From Spirochaetales bacterium (GTDB lineage Bacteria; Spirochaetota; Spirochaetia; SZUA-6; RPPD01): a DNA stretch of 64,000 nt. The notes beneath the pieces were generated by a model that saw nothing but the letters and a program-made list of their open reading frames with translations, made no database searches and was not told the origin of the DNA. The translations under genes were made by a program, and so were the position numbers. Positions within the stretch are counted from its first letter, which is position 1, and the number at the start of each line of letters is the position of its first letter. The stretch spans positions 1-64,000 of the forward strand of contig JAFGJO010000028.1 in the NCBI GenBank assembly GCA_016929065.1, written 5' to 3'. Positions 34,535 through 42,784 of the stretch are shown here, piece after piece.

Positions 34535-34628
34535 GAACAAGAATTTGTCTGCTTGAGTTTTTTACTTACAGCTGGTATTATTCTTTTTGTCTTTTTTTAT
34601 CATATTATTCTGATCAGGGGGAAAAATC

Positions 34629-35474
34629 ATGCTCAATCTTGGTGTTCGGCTGCACGATCTGGGGAAAGCATCTGCAGAAGAAATGGCAAAACGTGCCTGT
34701 GAATACGGATTCAGGAGTATTCAGCTCGCATTACACAAGTCCATTGAAGGATGCGAGTTTCGGCCCGGATACCTCTCTCCCGGATTTGCCAAATATATGC
34801 GGGATACATTTAAAAACAGGGGCGTGCAAATTGCCGTGCTTGGCTGTTACATTAACCCGATCCATCCTGACCCTGTTGTCAGAAAAAAACACCTCGATTT
34901 TTTCAGGGAACACATAGCGTTTGCACACGATTTCGGCTGCACATTGGTCGCAACAGAAACAGGATCAGCGAATCCTGACTGTTCATTTAATCCCACAACC
35001 GGTGACAAAGAACACTTCGAGGATTTTGTCGGTGAAATCGCGGAACTTGTTGCCACAGCCGAACAGTTCGGCGTGTTTGTCGGAATTGAAGGCGTGTCCC
35101 CCCAGCATACCATCAATACCTATGAAAAGATGAGGACTTTAATAGAAGAAATCGATTCTCCAAACCTGCGGGTTTTGTACGATCCGGTGAATTTCCTGCC
35201 GCATGATGATACAAAAAACCAGGAGCAGCATGTTTCACGGGCATTCGAATTATTCAAGGACCGAATGGCGGCTATTCATTTAAAAGACTTCACGGTGGAA
35301 AACAATATGAAAAAGGGAGGGCTTCCGGCGGGCGAAGGAATGTTTAACTTTAAACACCTGTTCTCCCTGCTGAAAAAAGAAAAACCCTATATTGAATGTC
35401 TGCTGGAAAACGGCACACCGGAAACCATGCAGAGAATTTCCGGGCATTTGAATGAAATCTGGGATTCCGCATAA
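34629..35474 (+). CDS. Sugar phosphate isomerase/epimerase family protein (TIM barrel)
   Basis: 281 residues of the AP-endonuclease-2/xylose-isomerase-like fold. Strands and metal ligands are recognisable: MLNLGVRLHDLGKASAEEMA, EYGFRSIQLALHKSI, LVATETGSANPDCSFNP (Glu ligand), VFVGIEGVSPQHTINTYEKM (Glu), LRVLYDPVNFLPHDD (Asp, His), MAAIHLKDFTV (His), and ECLLENGTPE (Glu). It likely isomerises or epimerises a keto-sugar or inositol derivative with a divalent metal. ggggg six bases before the ATG is the ribosome site. It diverges from the GH105 gene across 130 bases and fits the sugar-acid cluster. Confidence 0.87.
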   Translation: MLNLGVRLHDLGKASAEEMAKRACEYGFRSIQLALHKSIEGCEFRPGYLSPGFAKYMRDTFKNRGVQIAVLGCYINPIHPDPVVRKKHLDFFREHIAFAHDFGCTLVATETGSANPDCSFNPTTGDKEHFEDFVGEIAELVATAEQFGVFVGIEGVSPQHTINTYEKMRTLIEEIDSPNLRVLYDPVNFLPHDDTKNQEQHVSRAFELFKDRMAAIHLKDFTVENNMKKGGLPAGEGMFNFKHLFSLLKKEKPYIECLLENGTPETMQRISGHLNEIWDSA

Positions 35475-35495
35475 ACAGAGTAATGAACGGATTGT

Positions 35496-35528
35496 AAAAA
35501 AACGGCGGGTTTTCCCGCCGTTTTTTTT
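35496..35528. terminator. Bidirectional terminator
   Basis: AACGGCGGG-tttt-CCCGCCGTT, with eight Ts on the plus side and seven As before it. It serves the isomerase gene and, in reverse, the RRM gene, whose stop codon lies inside the T run. Confidence 0.92.
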
Positions 35529-35790
35529 AATACCGCTGAGGTCTGCTTTTAAAGTTTGTTTGAGGCCTCGCTTCATCAATTTTCAGGGGCCTGCCCTGAA
35601 AATCCTGGCCGTTCAAGGCGTTTTGCGCTTCTTCTGCTTCGGCCTCGGTTGACATTTCAATAAACCCGAAACCTTTTCGTTCAATTACCTTCGCACTCTC
35701 TACGGTGCCGTACGTTGAAAACAGCTCTTGAAGCTGCTCAGACGTACAATCATAGTTGAGATTGCCGACATAAAGCTTTTTCCCTTTCAT
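35527..35790 (-). CDS. RNA-recognition-motif (RRM) protein
   Basis: 87 residues at most, from the ATG at 35790 after agaggagctt (an in-frame ATG 27 bases upstream lacks a site). A single RRM: RNP-2 is KLYVGNLNYD and RNP-1 is KGFGFIEM, with EAQNALNGQDFQGRPLKIDE closing the fold and a short basic Gln/Arg tail. Bacterial RRM proteins of this size (cyanobacterial RbpA type) bind single-stranded RNA, and some are cold-induced. Upstream is a 360-base gap (35791-36152) with no gene; it contains the palindrome ATTCAATTGAAT near 35974. Confidence 0.93.
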   Translation of the reverse strand: MKGKKLYVGNLNYDCTSEQLQELFSTYGTVESAKVIERKGFGFIEMSTEAEAEEAQNALNGQDFQGRPLKIDEARPQTNFKSRPQRY

Positions 35791-36065
35791 AAGCTCCTCT
35801 AAATAATTTTTTGCCACAACCCGTAGAAACCGCGAGAACGGCTCTTACACGCCCTCTGACTGTAGCAACGCAAAGTATCAAGGACATCATGAGGCGGCAA
35901 GTTCACATATTTTACCTTTTTTATTCCTGTATATCAAGCAGATTTATTTTTTTTACAACCCCGGAGATGGTGATTCAATTGAATTTTCCATCATGTATGC
36001 CAAAAAACCCGACAAACACATTTCTTTTCCATGCTCAGAAAGCAAAAGACCAGCCTCATGTTTTT

Positions 36066-36095
36066 TTCACGCTGGATATTCAGGATAATTATAAT
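36066..36095 (+). promoter_or_regulatory. Candidate promoter of the vWA lipoprotein gene
   Basis: TTCACG, about 18 bases, then TATAAT (36090-36095). A second -10-like TATACT lies at 36116. The gene has a normal ribosome site, acaggaggaattt. Confidence 0.5.
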
Positions 36096-36152
36096 GGAAA
36101 TGTCCCGTTTTCAGTGTATACTTGATAAATGACTGGAAAACAGGAGGAATTT

Positions 36153-37766
36153 ATGGATAAAAAAGCGTTCGGAATTTGTTTGATCGTTGTTGTTATGTCA
36201 GTGATGCTGGGTATATCATGTACGAGTGATGCCGGCCTGGAGAGTTTATACGCGCCCAAAGAAGCGTATCCATCGACCGCGATGAAGGAAAGAGACATTT
36301 CCGGCCTTCAGTATCAGCCGGATGACCGGCCCGGCCCGGTGATGAATACCGAAGACTACAAAAAAATTGATGAAAACCCTTTCCTTGGCGTCAAAGACAA
36401 TCCCCTTTCTACTTTTTCAATAGATGTTGACACCGCTTCGTATTCAAATGCAAGACGGTTTTTAAACCAGGGAACCCTTCCCTACAAGGATGCTGTCCGT
36501 ATAGAAGAACTGGTCAATTATTTTCCATATGATTATGAAGAACCCAAAACAGATGCTCCATTCAATTTCATTACCGAGCTCTCCTCTTGTCCATGGAACA
36601 GCACTCACAAACTGCTGATGATCGGCATGAAGGCAAAAAATATTTCACTTGAAAAGCTTCCTGCCAGCAATATTGTATTCCTTCTGGATGTCTCCGGCTC
36701 CATGAACAGTCCCGACAAACTGCCGCTTCTTCAACGGGCATTTTCACTGTTGACGCAGGAGCTCCGTCCCCAGGACACGGTGAGCATTGTCGTCTATGCA
36801 GGGGCTGCCGGCATGGTACTGCCCTCCACTCCGGGAAGCAAAAAAGAAAAAATCCTTGCCGCCCTTGATAAACTTGAAGCCGGCGGGTCAACCGCAGGCG
36901 GTGCGGGCATACAGCTCGCGTATAACACTGCGAAAGCGAACTTTATCAAATCCGGAAATAACCGGGTTATTCTGGCAACAGACGGTGATTTTAATGTTGG
37001 GGCTTCAAGCGAAGGGGAACTTGTCCGTCTAATTGAACAAAAACGCGAAGAAGGTATTTTTCTTACAGTGCTTGGTTTTGGAACCGGGAATCTGAAGGAC
37101 TCAAAAATGGAGATGCTTGCAGACAAGGGAAACGGAAATTATGCCTATATCGACAGCCTGCTCGAAGCAAAAAAAGTACTGGTTACCGAGCTTGGCGGGA
37201 CACTGGTGACCATTGCGAAAGATGTCAAACTCCAGCTCGAATTCAATCCGCTGAAAATAAAAGAATACCGTTTAATCGGCTATGAAAACCGCATGCTCCG
37301 TGCAGAGGATTTTGACAATGATAAAAAAGATGCCGGGGAACTCGGTGCGGGACACACTGTCACTGCTTTTTATGAACTGGTGATGGCAGACGGCGCAGCG
37401 CCGGATGGTATTGACCGGCGATATACAGCCACCGAGATTAAACCGGAAGCGGGAAAGGGAAACGAACTTCTGTTTATCAAATTCCGATACAAAAAACCCG
37501 ACAGTGATACAAGCATTCTGATTACCCAGCCGGTTATGCATGAGGAATTCAGCCCTGAAAAGACCTCTGAAAGTTTCCGGTTCGCGTCCGCGGTGGTAGA
37601 GTTTGGATTATTGCTGCGCGAATCAGAGCATAAAGGCAATGCGTCCTGGGAAAGAATGCTCAAAAGGGCGGAGGCATCCAAAGGCAAAGATGAACAGGGG
37701 TACCGCAAGGAATTTGTGTATCTGGCAGAAAAAGCGAAGAAGCTCGCTGAACTGAATAAACAGTGA
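36153..37766 (+). CDS. von Willebrand factor A lipoprotein (YfbK-like)
   Basis: 537 residues from the ATG at 36153. Lipobox LGISC, Cys23. The N-terminal vWF_A module (residues 75-150: NPLSTFSIDVDTASYSNAR, then IEELVNYFPYDY) precedes the vWA domain, which has an intact MIDAS motif D179-V-S-G-S at FLLDVSGSMN, a Thr/Gly loop (LEAGGSTAGGAGIQLAY) and ILATDGDFNVG. The C-terminal 200 residues match DUF3520 (AGHTVTAFYELV, FIKFRYKKPDSD). Proteins of this layout bind partners through Mg at the cell envelope. E. coli YfbK is the closest known design and its role is unclear. Probably monocistronic. Confidence 0.92.
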   Translation: MDKKAFGICLIVVVMSVMLGISCTSDAGLESLYAPKEAYPSTAMKERDISGLQYQPDDRPGPVMNTEDYKKIDENPFLGVKDNPLSTFSIDVDTASYSNARRFLNQGTLPYKDAVRIEELVNYFPYDYEEPKTDAPFNFITELSSCPWNSTHKLLMIGMKAKNISLEKLPASNIVFLLDVSGSMNSPDKLPLLQRAFSLLTQELRPQDTVSIVVYAGAAGMVLPSTPGSKKEKILAALDKLEAGGSTAGGAGIQLAYNTAKANFIKSGNNRVILATDGDFNVGASSEGELVRLIEQKREEGIFLTVLGFGTGNLKDSKMEMLADKGNGNYAYIDSLLEAKKVLVTELGGTLVTIAKDVKLQLEFNPLKIKEYRLIGYENRMLRAEDFDNDKKDAGELGAGHTVTAFYELVMADGAAPDGIDRRYTATEIKPEAGKGNELLFIKFRYKKPDSDTSILITQPVMHEEFSPEKTSESFRFASAVVEFGLLLRESEHKGNASWERMLKRAEASKGKDEQGYRKEFVYLAEKAKKLAELNKQ

Positions 37767-37768
37767 TT

Positions 37769-38026
37769 TTACTTTTTTTTCTTTAAATGTGAGGGAATCA
37801 TGCGGTTTCGGGCAACCTTGAAGGCGAACCGCATGATGGTCTCTGTGTCTACATCCGGTCCGTGCTTTTTTTTCATGAGCAGAACACAGGCCTTGAGCGC
37901 ATCTTCGCTTAATACAAGGTAGATGAGGCGGTCGCGTTCATCCGGCGTCATGTCATCCCATTGAACCATAGAGAGCAGTATAAAGCCAAATAACAGGAAA
38001 GACAATATTGCGAATTCACGTGACAT
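37769..38026 (-). CDS. Small membrane-anchored protein of unknown function
   Basis: 85 residues: an N-terminal hydrophobic helix (EFAILSFLLFGFILLSMV), then a soluble helical part with DDMTPDERDRLIYLVLSEDA and a basic end HLKKKK. Codon use looks normal for the window and no shadow explains it. I recognise no family. It converges with the vWA gene two bases away, so the two transcripts overlap. I see no convincing ribosome site. Confidence 0.5.
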   Translation of the reverse strand: MSREFAILSFLLFGFILLSMVQWDDMTPDERDRLIYLVLSEDALKACVLLMKKKHGPDVDTETIMRFAFKVARNRMIPSHLKKKK

Positions 38027-38064
38027 GAATTATATTTCGGGATATATTACTAAAATAATAGGAG

Positions 38065-38227
38065 ATGAAACGCATTTTGCGACAAAGAATACCTGGAATT
38101 ATTGCGGCAATAGTATGCACACTGTCACTCCTGCCCGCTGTCTCTGCCTATGGTGACCCATGATCCGGAGAATATCAAATGGGCCAAAAAAGTAATAAAT
38201 CTGCGTGACGGAATAATCGAAAACTGA
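38065..38227 (+). pseudogene. Tiny secreted gene broken by a frameshift
   Basis: An ATG at 38065 with aggag right before it opens a 32-codon frame that is almost purely a signal peptide (GIIAAIVCTLSLLPAVSAYG) and stops at TGA 38161. The next frame reads on as THDPENIKWAKKVINLRDG and ends TGA 38225, so a one-base slip joins the two into an approximately 52-residue exported peptide. A strong terminator follows, which means the locus keeps a gene-like 3' end. It could be a decayed gene or a real small peptide with a sequencing error. Confidence 0.5.
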
Positions 38228-38235
38228 AAGTGTCA

Positions 38236-38268
38236 AGGATGTCCTGTTGCCTGCGGGACATCCTTTTT
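38236..38268 (+). terminator. Terminator after the tiny secreted gene
   Basis: GGATGTCC-tgttgcctgc-GGGACATCC followed by tttttatg. Confidence 0.85.
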
Positions 38269-38363
38269 ATGCTGTGAAATAAACCATTAATTCAATCTGC
38301 CATGCAAAATAATTTTTATTTTCCGGATATTTTCACGTTTCAATCAATAATTTTTCAATCTGT

Positions 38364-38392
38364 TTGATAGTGTCTGTATTTGGTGCTATACT
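38364..38392 (+). promoter_or_regulatory. Promoter of the serine hydrolase gene, leaderless geometry
   Basis: TTGATA (38364-38369), a 17-base spacer, then TATACT (38387-38392). The ATG at 38400 is seven bases further on, at the predicted transcription start. No ribosome site is present. Confidence 0.75.
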
Positions 38393-38399
38393 TCCTGAT

Positions 38400-40247
38400 A
38401 TGAAAACAATTACCAAAACCGGCCTTTTTGGCATCGCTATTATTTCTATTTTCTTTTTCAATTTCATGTCATGCAGTACCGAGCCTGTGGCTCCGGATAT
38501 AATTATAAAAGACAATTTTGTGTATGCAAATGAGTATCTGGACTGGTGTATAAAAACCTCCCTGGACCGCTACAACATCCCGGGCTGTTCCGTGGCAGTG
38601 GTGAGCCGGGACGGGATTCTGTTTCAGAAATCCTACGGCAGGGCGAGTACAACAGAGAATATCGCGGTCGCCAATGATACATTTTTCCGCGCCGCATCCA
38701 TTTCAAAGCCGCTCGTGGCCATGGGCATCATGAAACTGGCGGAACAGGGAAAGGTGGATATCGATGCACCGATTACCCGCTACATTCCCGAGTTCAGCAT
38801 GAAAACCCGCTTCCCCGATGCAAAAAAGATCACGCTGCGTCATATTTTAAGTCACCGCTCCGGTATTCAGGGTGATTATATCCGCGGAATCATGGGAGAA
38901 AACCGGTTTTCGAACAGAGAGCTGATTCAGGCGCTTGCCGATGAGTACACCTGTTTCCCGCCGGAAGAGGTATATTATTATTCCAATACAGCGTATTCCC
39001 TGCTGGAAACAGTCATTGTCCGCCAAAGCGGCATGCCTTTTGAGCTGTTTATGCAGAAAGAACTGCTTGATCCGCTGGGGATGACCGGCAGTTCGTTTCA
39101 ACTGCCGCAAGAAATGACCGGAACTTTTGCTGCCGGGCATATGAAAGCATCTCTCGGAATGCTTCCTGGCGGACAGTCACGGGTTGCCGAGGTTCCGTAT
39201 ATGGCCATTCGGGATATCGCTGCCGGGGGACTCCATTCCAATACCGATGAGCTTGCCCGTCTTCTGCAATATTTTCTTGCAGATAAAGACACTGCTGTGC
39301 CCCATATTGTCAGTGAAAAATCTTTTTCAGAGATGACCCGCATTCATTATCCCGAATCAAAAAAAAGCCTTCTGGTGGCAAGTGATTACGGCCTTGGGTT
39401 CATGATAAATAAACTGAAATACACCGGTGTGCATGATGTTTTCCAGCATACGGGAAATGTCAACGGGTTTTTCTCGTTTCTGGTCTTCTCCCCTTCACAG
39501 AATATCGGCATGATTCTGTGCACCAATTCAAATGACGGATTCTTTGCAACCTATTCGGTCGTCTCCCGGGCCCTGAAAAAATATTTTGAAGCGCGCATCG
39601 GCCACCCCGTCGAGAGTATTCTTCCTGCAGACCAGGACATCCGGCTTACAAAAAAGGAACTGCTCCAGTATGAAGGAAACTATGCGATGATCGGCGTCAC
39701 GGCAAAAGTAAAGGCAACCGACAGCCGCCTTGTGGTGTCTGTCCCGGGCATCGACCAGCAGCTTGAACTTATCCCGAAGGGGAATAACCGCTTTCAGCCT
39801 GTTGCACGATTTCTTTTATGGGATATTGATATCGCCCCGCTGGCAAACCTTGAGAAAGCATACATTCAGTTTATCATGGGCCAGAACCGGCCTGTCGGGC
39901 TGCATGTGGAAGCAATCGCCGGAGAAGGCATGATAAAGATCGCCGCACTCGCCGACAGTCCGCAAAAATCGTCTCTCGACACATCGCAGTTTGCCGGCAC
40001 CTATGCCATCGAACCGGATCCACGCATAGAAGAACCGCTTCACGCCTATATCCCGATCACCAGAATCGAACTGGCCGGCCAGCGGAATTATGTGGTGCTG
40101 AAGTCCGATGAATTGAAATCAGCACCGAACCTGCTCATGTATCCGTTATCGGAAAACCGGCTTTTGGTCATGGGAACACATGAAACAGTTGAAATTATTG
40201 ACGGTGTGCTGACCTTTTCCGGAATAAAGGCGCGCAAAATCAAATAG
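38400..40247 (+). CDS. Beta-lactamase-family serine hydrolase lipoprotein
   Basis: 615 residues. Lipobox NFMSC, Cys25. Residues 42-395 are a class C beta-lactamase/PBP-fold domain with all three active-site motifs: S100-I-S-K103, Y194-S-N196 in VYYYSNTAY, and HTGNVNG in place of KTG, the form used by esterases and D-aminopeptidases of this fold. Residues 415-615 hold two beta-rich units (YEGNYAMIGVTAKVKATDS, then FAGTYAIEPDPRIE), like the lipocalin-type C-terminal domains of this family. Likely a peptidase or esterase outside the cytoplasm; substrate unknown and antibiotic hydrolysis is not implied. Confidence 0.9.
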   Translation: MKTITKTGLFGIAIISIFFFNFMSCSTEPVAPDIIIKDNFVYANEYLDWCIKTSLDRYNIPGCSVAVVSRDGILFQKSYGRASTTENIAVANDTFFRAASISKPLVAMGIMKLAEQGKVDIDAPITRYIPEFSMKTRFPDAKKITLRHILSHRSGIQGDYIRGIMGENRFSNRELIQALADEYTCFPPEEVYYYSNTAYSLLETVIVRQSGMPFELFMQKELLDPLGMTGSSFQLPQEMTGTFAAGHMKASLGMLPGGQSRVAEVPYMAIRDIAAGGLHSNTDELARLLQYFLADKDTAVPHIVSEKSFSEMTRIHYPESKKSLLVASDYGLGFMINKLKYTGVHDVFQHTGNVNGFFSFLVFSPSQNIGMILCTNSNDGFFATYSVVSRALKKYFEARIGHPVESILPADQDIRLTKKELLQYEGNYAMIGVTAKVKATDSRLVVSVPGIDQQLELIPKGNNRFQPVARFLLWDIDIAPLANLEKAYIQFIMGQNRPVGLHVEAIAGEGMIKIAALADSPQKSSLDTSQFAGTYAIEPDPRIEEPLHAYIPITRIELAGQRNYVVLKSDELKSAPNLLMYPLSENRLLVMGTHETVEIIDGVLTFSGIKARKIK

Positions 40248-40264
40248 GGGAATTGTTCAGAAAG

Positions 40265-42655
40265 CTATGTTCCCGGTTTTTGAAAAGAGATGCAAAAACG
40301 TGTCCCATGAGTGCAGTCAAGGGTTACCGATCCCTCGAGCTGGCCTTCAGCAAGAATTTTTACCAGTTCAAGTCCAAGGCTGGAGACTTTCTGCACTCTC
40401 ACCTTTTCGGGAAGCCCAATGCCGTTGTCGCTGACCGTAAAGCTGATCATCCCGCTGTCGTTTATTTTTAAAAGAACCTGTATTTTCTTTTCTCCCTTGA
40501 ACGTTTCGGGGAATGCATACTTGAGTGAATTGGAGAGCAGTTCATTCAAAATAATCCCGCAGGGCACCGCAAAATCGATGCCGAGAGAAATCTCGTCAAT
40601 TTCAATAACAAGATTCAACTCCCGCATGGAAACCTGATACGACCGAACCAGAAAAAATGCGAGCGCACGCAGATAATCAGGAAAACTGATATCAACAAGA
40701 TTATCGGAGGCATACAGTTTTTCATGGATTAGAGCCATTGCCTTGATCCGGTGTTGACTTTCCTTGAACATCATGTTCAGTCGTTTGTCGCCGATATGCT
40801 GGGACTGCAGGTTGAGAAGGCTCGAGATGACCTGCAGATTGTTTTTCACCCGATGGTGAATCTCTTTCAGCAATACTTCTTTTTCCTTGAGCGAAACCCG
40901 CAGCTGCATCTCTGCCTTGACCCGTTCAGAAATGTCAAGAATACTCAATAAGTGCGCCGTATTTCCCCGGTAGACAATCTGTTTTGAAACCACCTCAAAC
41001 CATTTGTATTTCCCCGAGAATGTTTTTACTTTCATTGAACAGGACCGGTATTGTTCTACGGCTGCCGGCTGCCCGGACAAGTGCGGATCAACTTCTTCAA
41101 GCGAATCCGGTTCGATCATTTTTGCATATTCAAAATCATCCCACATTATCAGCTCGTCGCGAGAATATTCACACATCTTTGCAAATGCATCATTTGCAAA
41201 GATAATTTGCCTGTTCTGCACAACAACAATCCCCATGTATGACTGTTCCGAAATCATACGGAACTTTTCTTCAGAGACTTCGAGTGCATCGGCATTCTCT
41301 TTCTGCACTGAAATATCCTGACACACCACCGTGATGGTATCCATTTTTATATCCGGGCTACGGCGAGCAGAGATATTGACAATCACATCCAGTATTTTGC
41401 CGCCATTTCCGAGGAGCTTGCATTCACAGGAAATTGCATCTGAGGTCGAAGTGACATCCAGAAATTTTGCCTGAAGCCGGAGGATATCATCGCGATGAAT
41501 AAAATCAATCAGGTTCGCGCGCAGCAGCTGCTCCTTCGGGTATCCAAGATATTTCATTGCAAAAGGATTGGAGTCAATTATTTTCCCCGCAGAATCAATA
41601 ATCAATATCATGACCGGTGCAGTATCCAGAAGGGCCTGGTATTTCGCCTTTCGTTCCGCAAGCCCGTGTTCATACTGCCAGCGCTGAAGGCCGATACTGT
41701 AAAGCCGCACCAGCCGGAGGACAGCATCCATTTTTTCCTGTGTAAAATCCGATGATGAATCGGCGAGTGCAATAAATCCAATTCGATCCTCATTATGCAG
41801 AATGGGGACAAAAAGAAAATTGTCGACCGGGAGTACGCCAATGTCATGAAACAGGTCATTTTCGTCCGGCCGGTTGACAAAAAACGGCTTCCCGTATTCA
41901 AGCGCCTTTCCTGTAAGCCCGGGGATATCTCCCTGTATTGTTGAAGGAAAAATCACAGACGTATCAGCACCATAAATTGAATAGCCTTTCATAAACCCGT
42001 CGGAAATGGAATGGCCCTTCATGTCGCCGGTCATCGGATCAAGATAGGAAACAGTACCATAATGGCTCCGGGTCAATTCCATCACCATCACGAGCATGAG
42101 CTCGCTTTGCACCTGCATGCTCTGCGTGGCGTCGCTGATGGAATCCAGCAGGCGGTTAAAGCTTGACTGGACATGCTCATCCCATACCAGCACTTTTTTC
42201 TCGTCATCCTGCTTTTTATAAAAATCGATATGAAGAACCACGGTATTCTCAGAGAGTGGAATAGCAGTCAACAGACTGCCGGACTTTATATCCGGGCCGG
42301 TATACCGCCTTGTTTCCCCGGTTAAAAGCGCCTGGAGCAGAAGCCCGCTGACTGCGCTCAGAGGCTCGGACATGGGAATTTGCTTCAATGAACGGCCATA
42401 CAGGGAATGTGCACCCGGTTCAAAATATTTCCTCGCTGCCGGATTAAAATCAACACAGATGATATCCGTACCCGAGAGAGGATCTCCTATTGACTGAAAA
42501 AACAAAACCGGGTCGGAGAGCGAATAGGCAAAATGCTGATAACAAAAAGAGGGAAGACTGTTGCTGTTGTCTGTCTGTCTGTTTTCAACAGACAGCTGGG
42601 TGAGATTAAAAAGATTCCCTTCGGTGTTATCCGGGATATTTAAAAAATTGGCCAT
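40265..42655 (-). CDS. Multi-domain sensor histidine kinase (GAF, PAS, HisKA_2)
   Basis: 796 residues from the ATG at 42655 (an earlier in-frame ATG adds 11). No membrane segments. N-terminal PAS-like region about 30-125. GAF domain about 145-300 (VMELTRSHYGTVSYLDPMTG, LFVPILHNEDRIGFIALADS). PAS about 310-430 (APVMILIIDSAGKIIDSNPF) and PAS about 440-555 (MGIVVVQNRQIIFANDAF). The dimerisation/phosphorylation helix is HisKA_2 type: LKEIHHRVKNNLQVISSLLN. The HATPase has LNELLSNSLKYAFP and SDNGIGLPE. HisKA_2 kinases usually pair with separate regulators; none is beside it. The MATE gene precedes it on the same strand. Confidence 0.92.
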   Translation of the reverse strand: MANFLNIPDNTEGNLFNLTQLSVENRQTDNSNSLPSFCYQHFAYSLSDPVLFFQSIGDPLSGTDIICVDFNPAARKYFEPGAHSLYGRSLKQIPMSEPLSAVSGLLLQALLTGETRRYTGPDIKSGSLLTAIPLSENTVVLHIDFYKKQDDEKKVLVWDEHVQSSFNRLLDSISDATQSMQVQSELMLVMVMELTRSHYGTVSYLDPMTGDMKGHSISDGFMKGYSIYGADTSVIFPSTIQGDIPGLTGKALEYGKPFFVNRPDENDLFHDIGVLPVDNFLFVPILHNEDRIGFIALADSSSDFTQEKMDAVLRLVRLYSIGLQRWQYEHGLAERKAKYQALLDTAPVMILIIDSAGKIIDSNPFAMKYLGYPKEQLLRANLIDFIHRDDILRLQAKFLDVTSTSDAISCECKLLGNGGKILDVIVNISARRSPDIKMDTITVVCQDISVQKENADALEVSEEKFRMISEQSYMGIVVVQNRQIIFANDAFAKMCEYSRDELIMWDDFEYAKMIEPDSLEEVDPHLSGQPAAVEQYRSCSMKVKTFSGKYKWFEVVSKQIVYRGNTAHLLSILDISERVKAEMQLRVSLKEKEVLLKEIHHRVKNNLQVISSLLNLQSQHIGDKRLNMMFKESQHRIKAMALIHEKLYASDNLVDISFPDYLRALAFFLVRSYQVSMRELNLVIEIDEISLGIDFAVPCGIILNELLSNSLKYAFPETFKGEKKIQVLLKINDSGMISFTVSDNGIGLPEKVRVQKVSSLGLELVKILAEGQLEGSVTLDCTHGTRFCISFQKPGT

Positions 42656-42784
42656 GGCCGTCTCTTTGATTATTGTTGAGCAGCACAATTACCATTTTTG
42701 AAATAATTACAGGATATAAAGAACTGCTCCGTGTCTATAATAATTATAGAAAGAATTTTGAAAAATGAAAGCGTTTTTATGCTT

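Noticed and set aside
38161-38163. Selenocysteine reading of the TGA in the mini gene
   Set aside because: No Cys-aligned context, no SECIS-like hairpin straight after the TGA, and the plus-one frame gives a better continuation.
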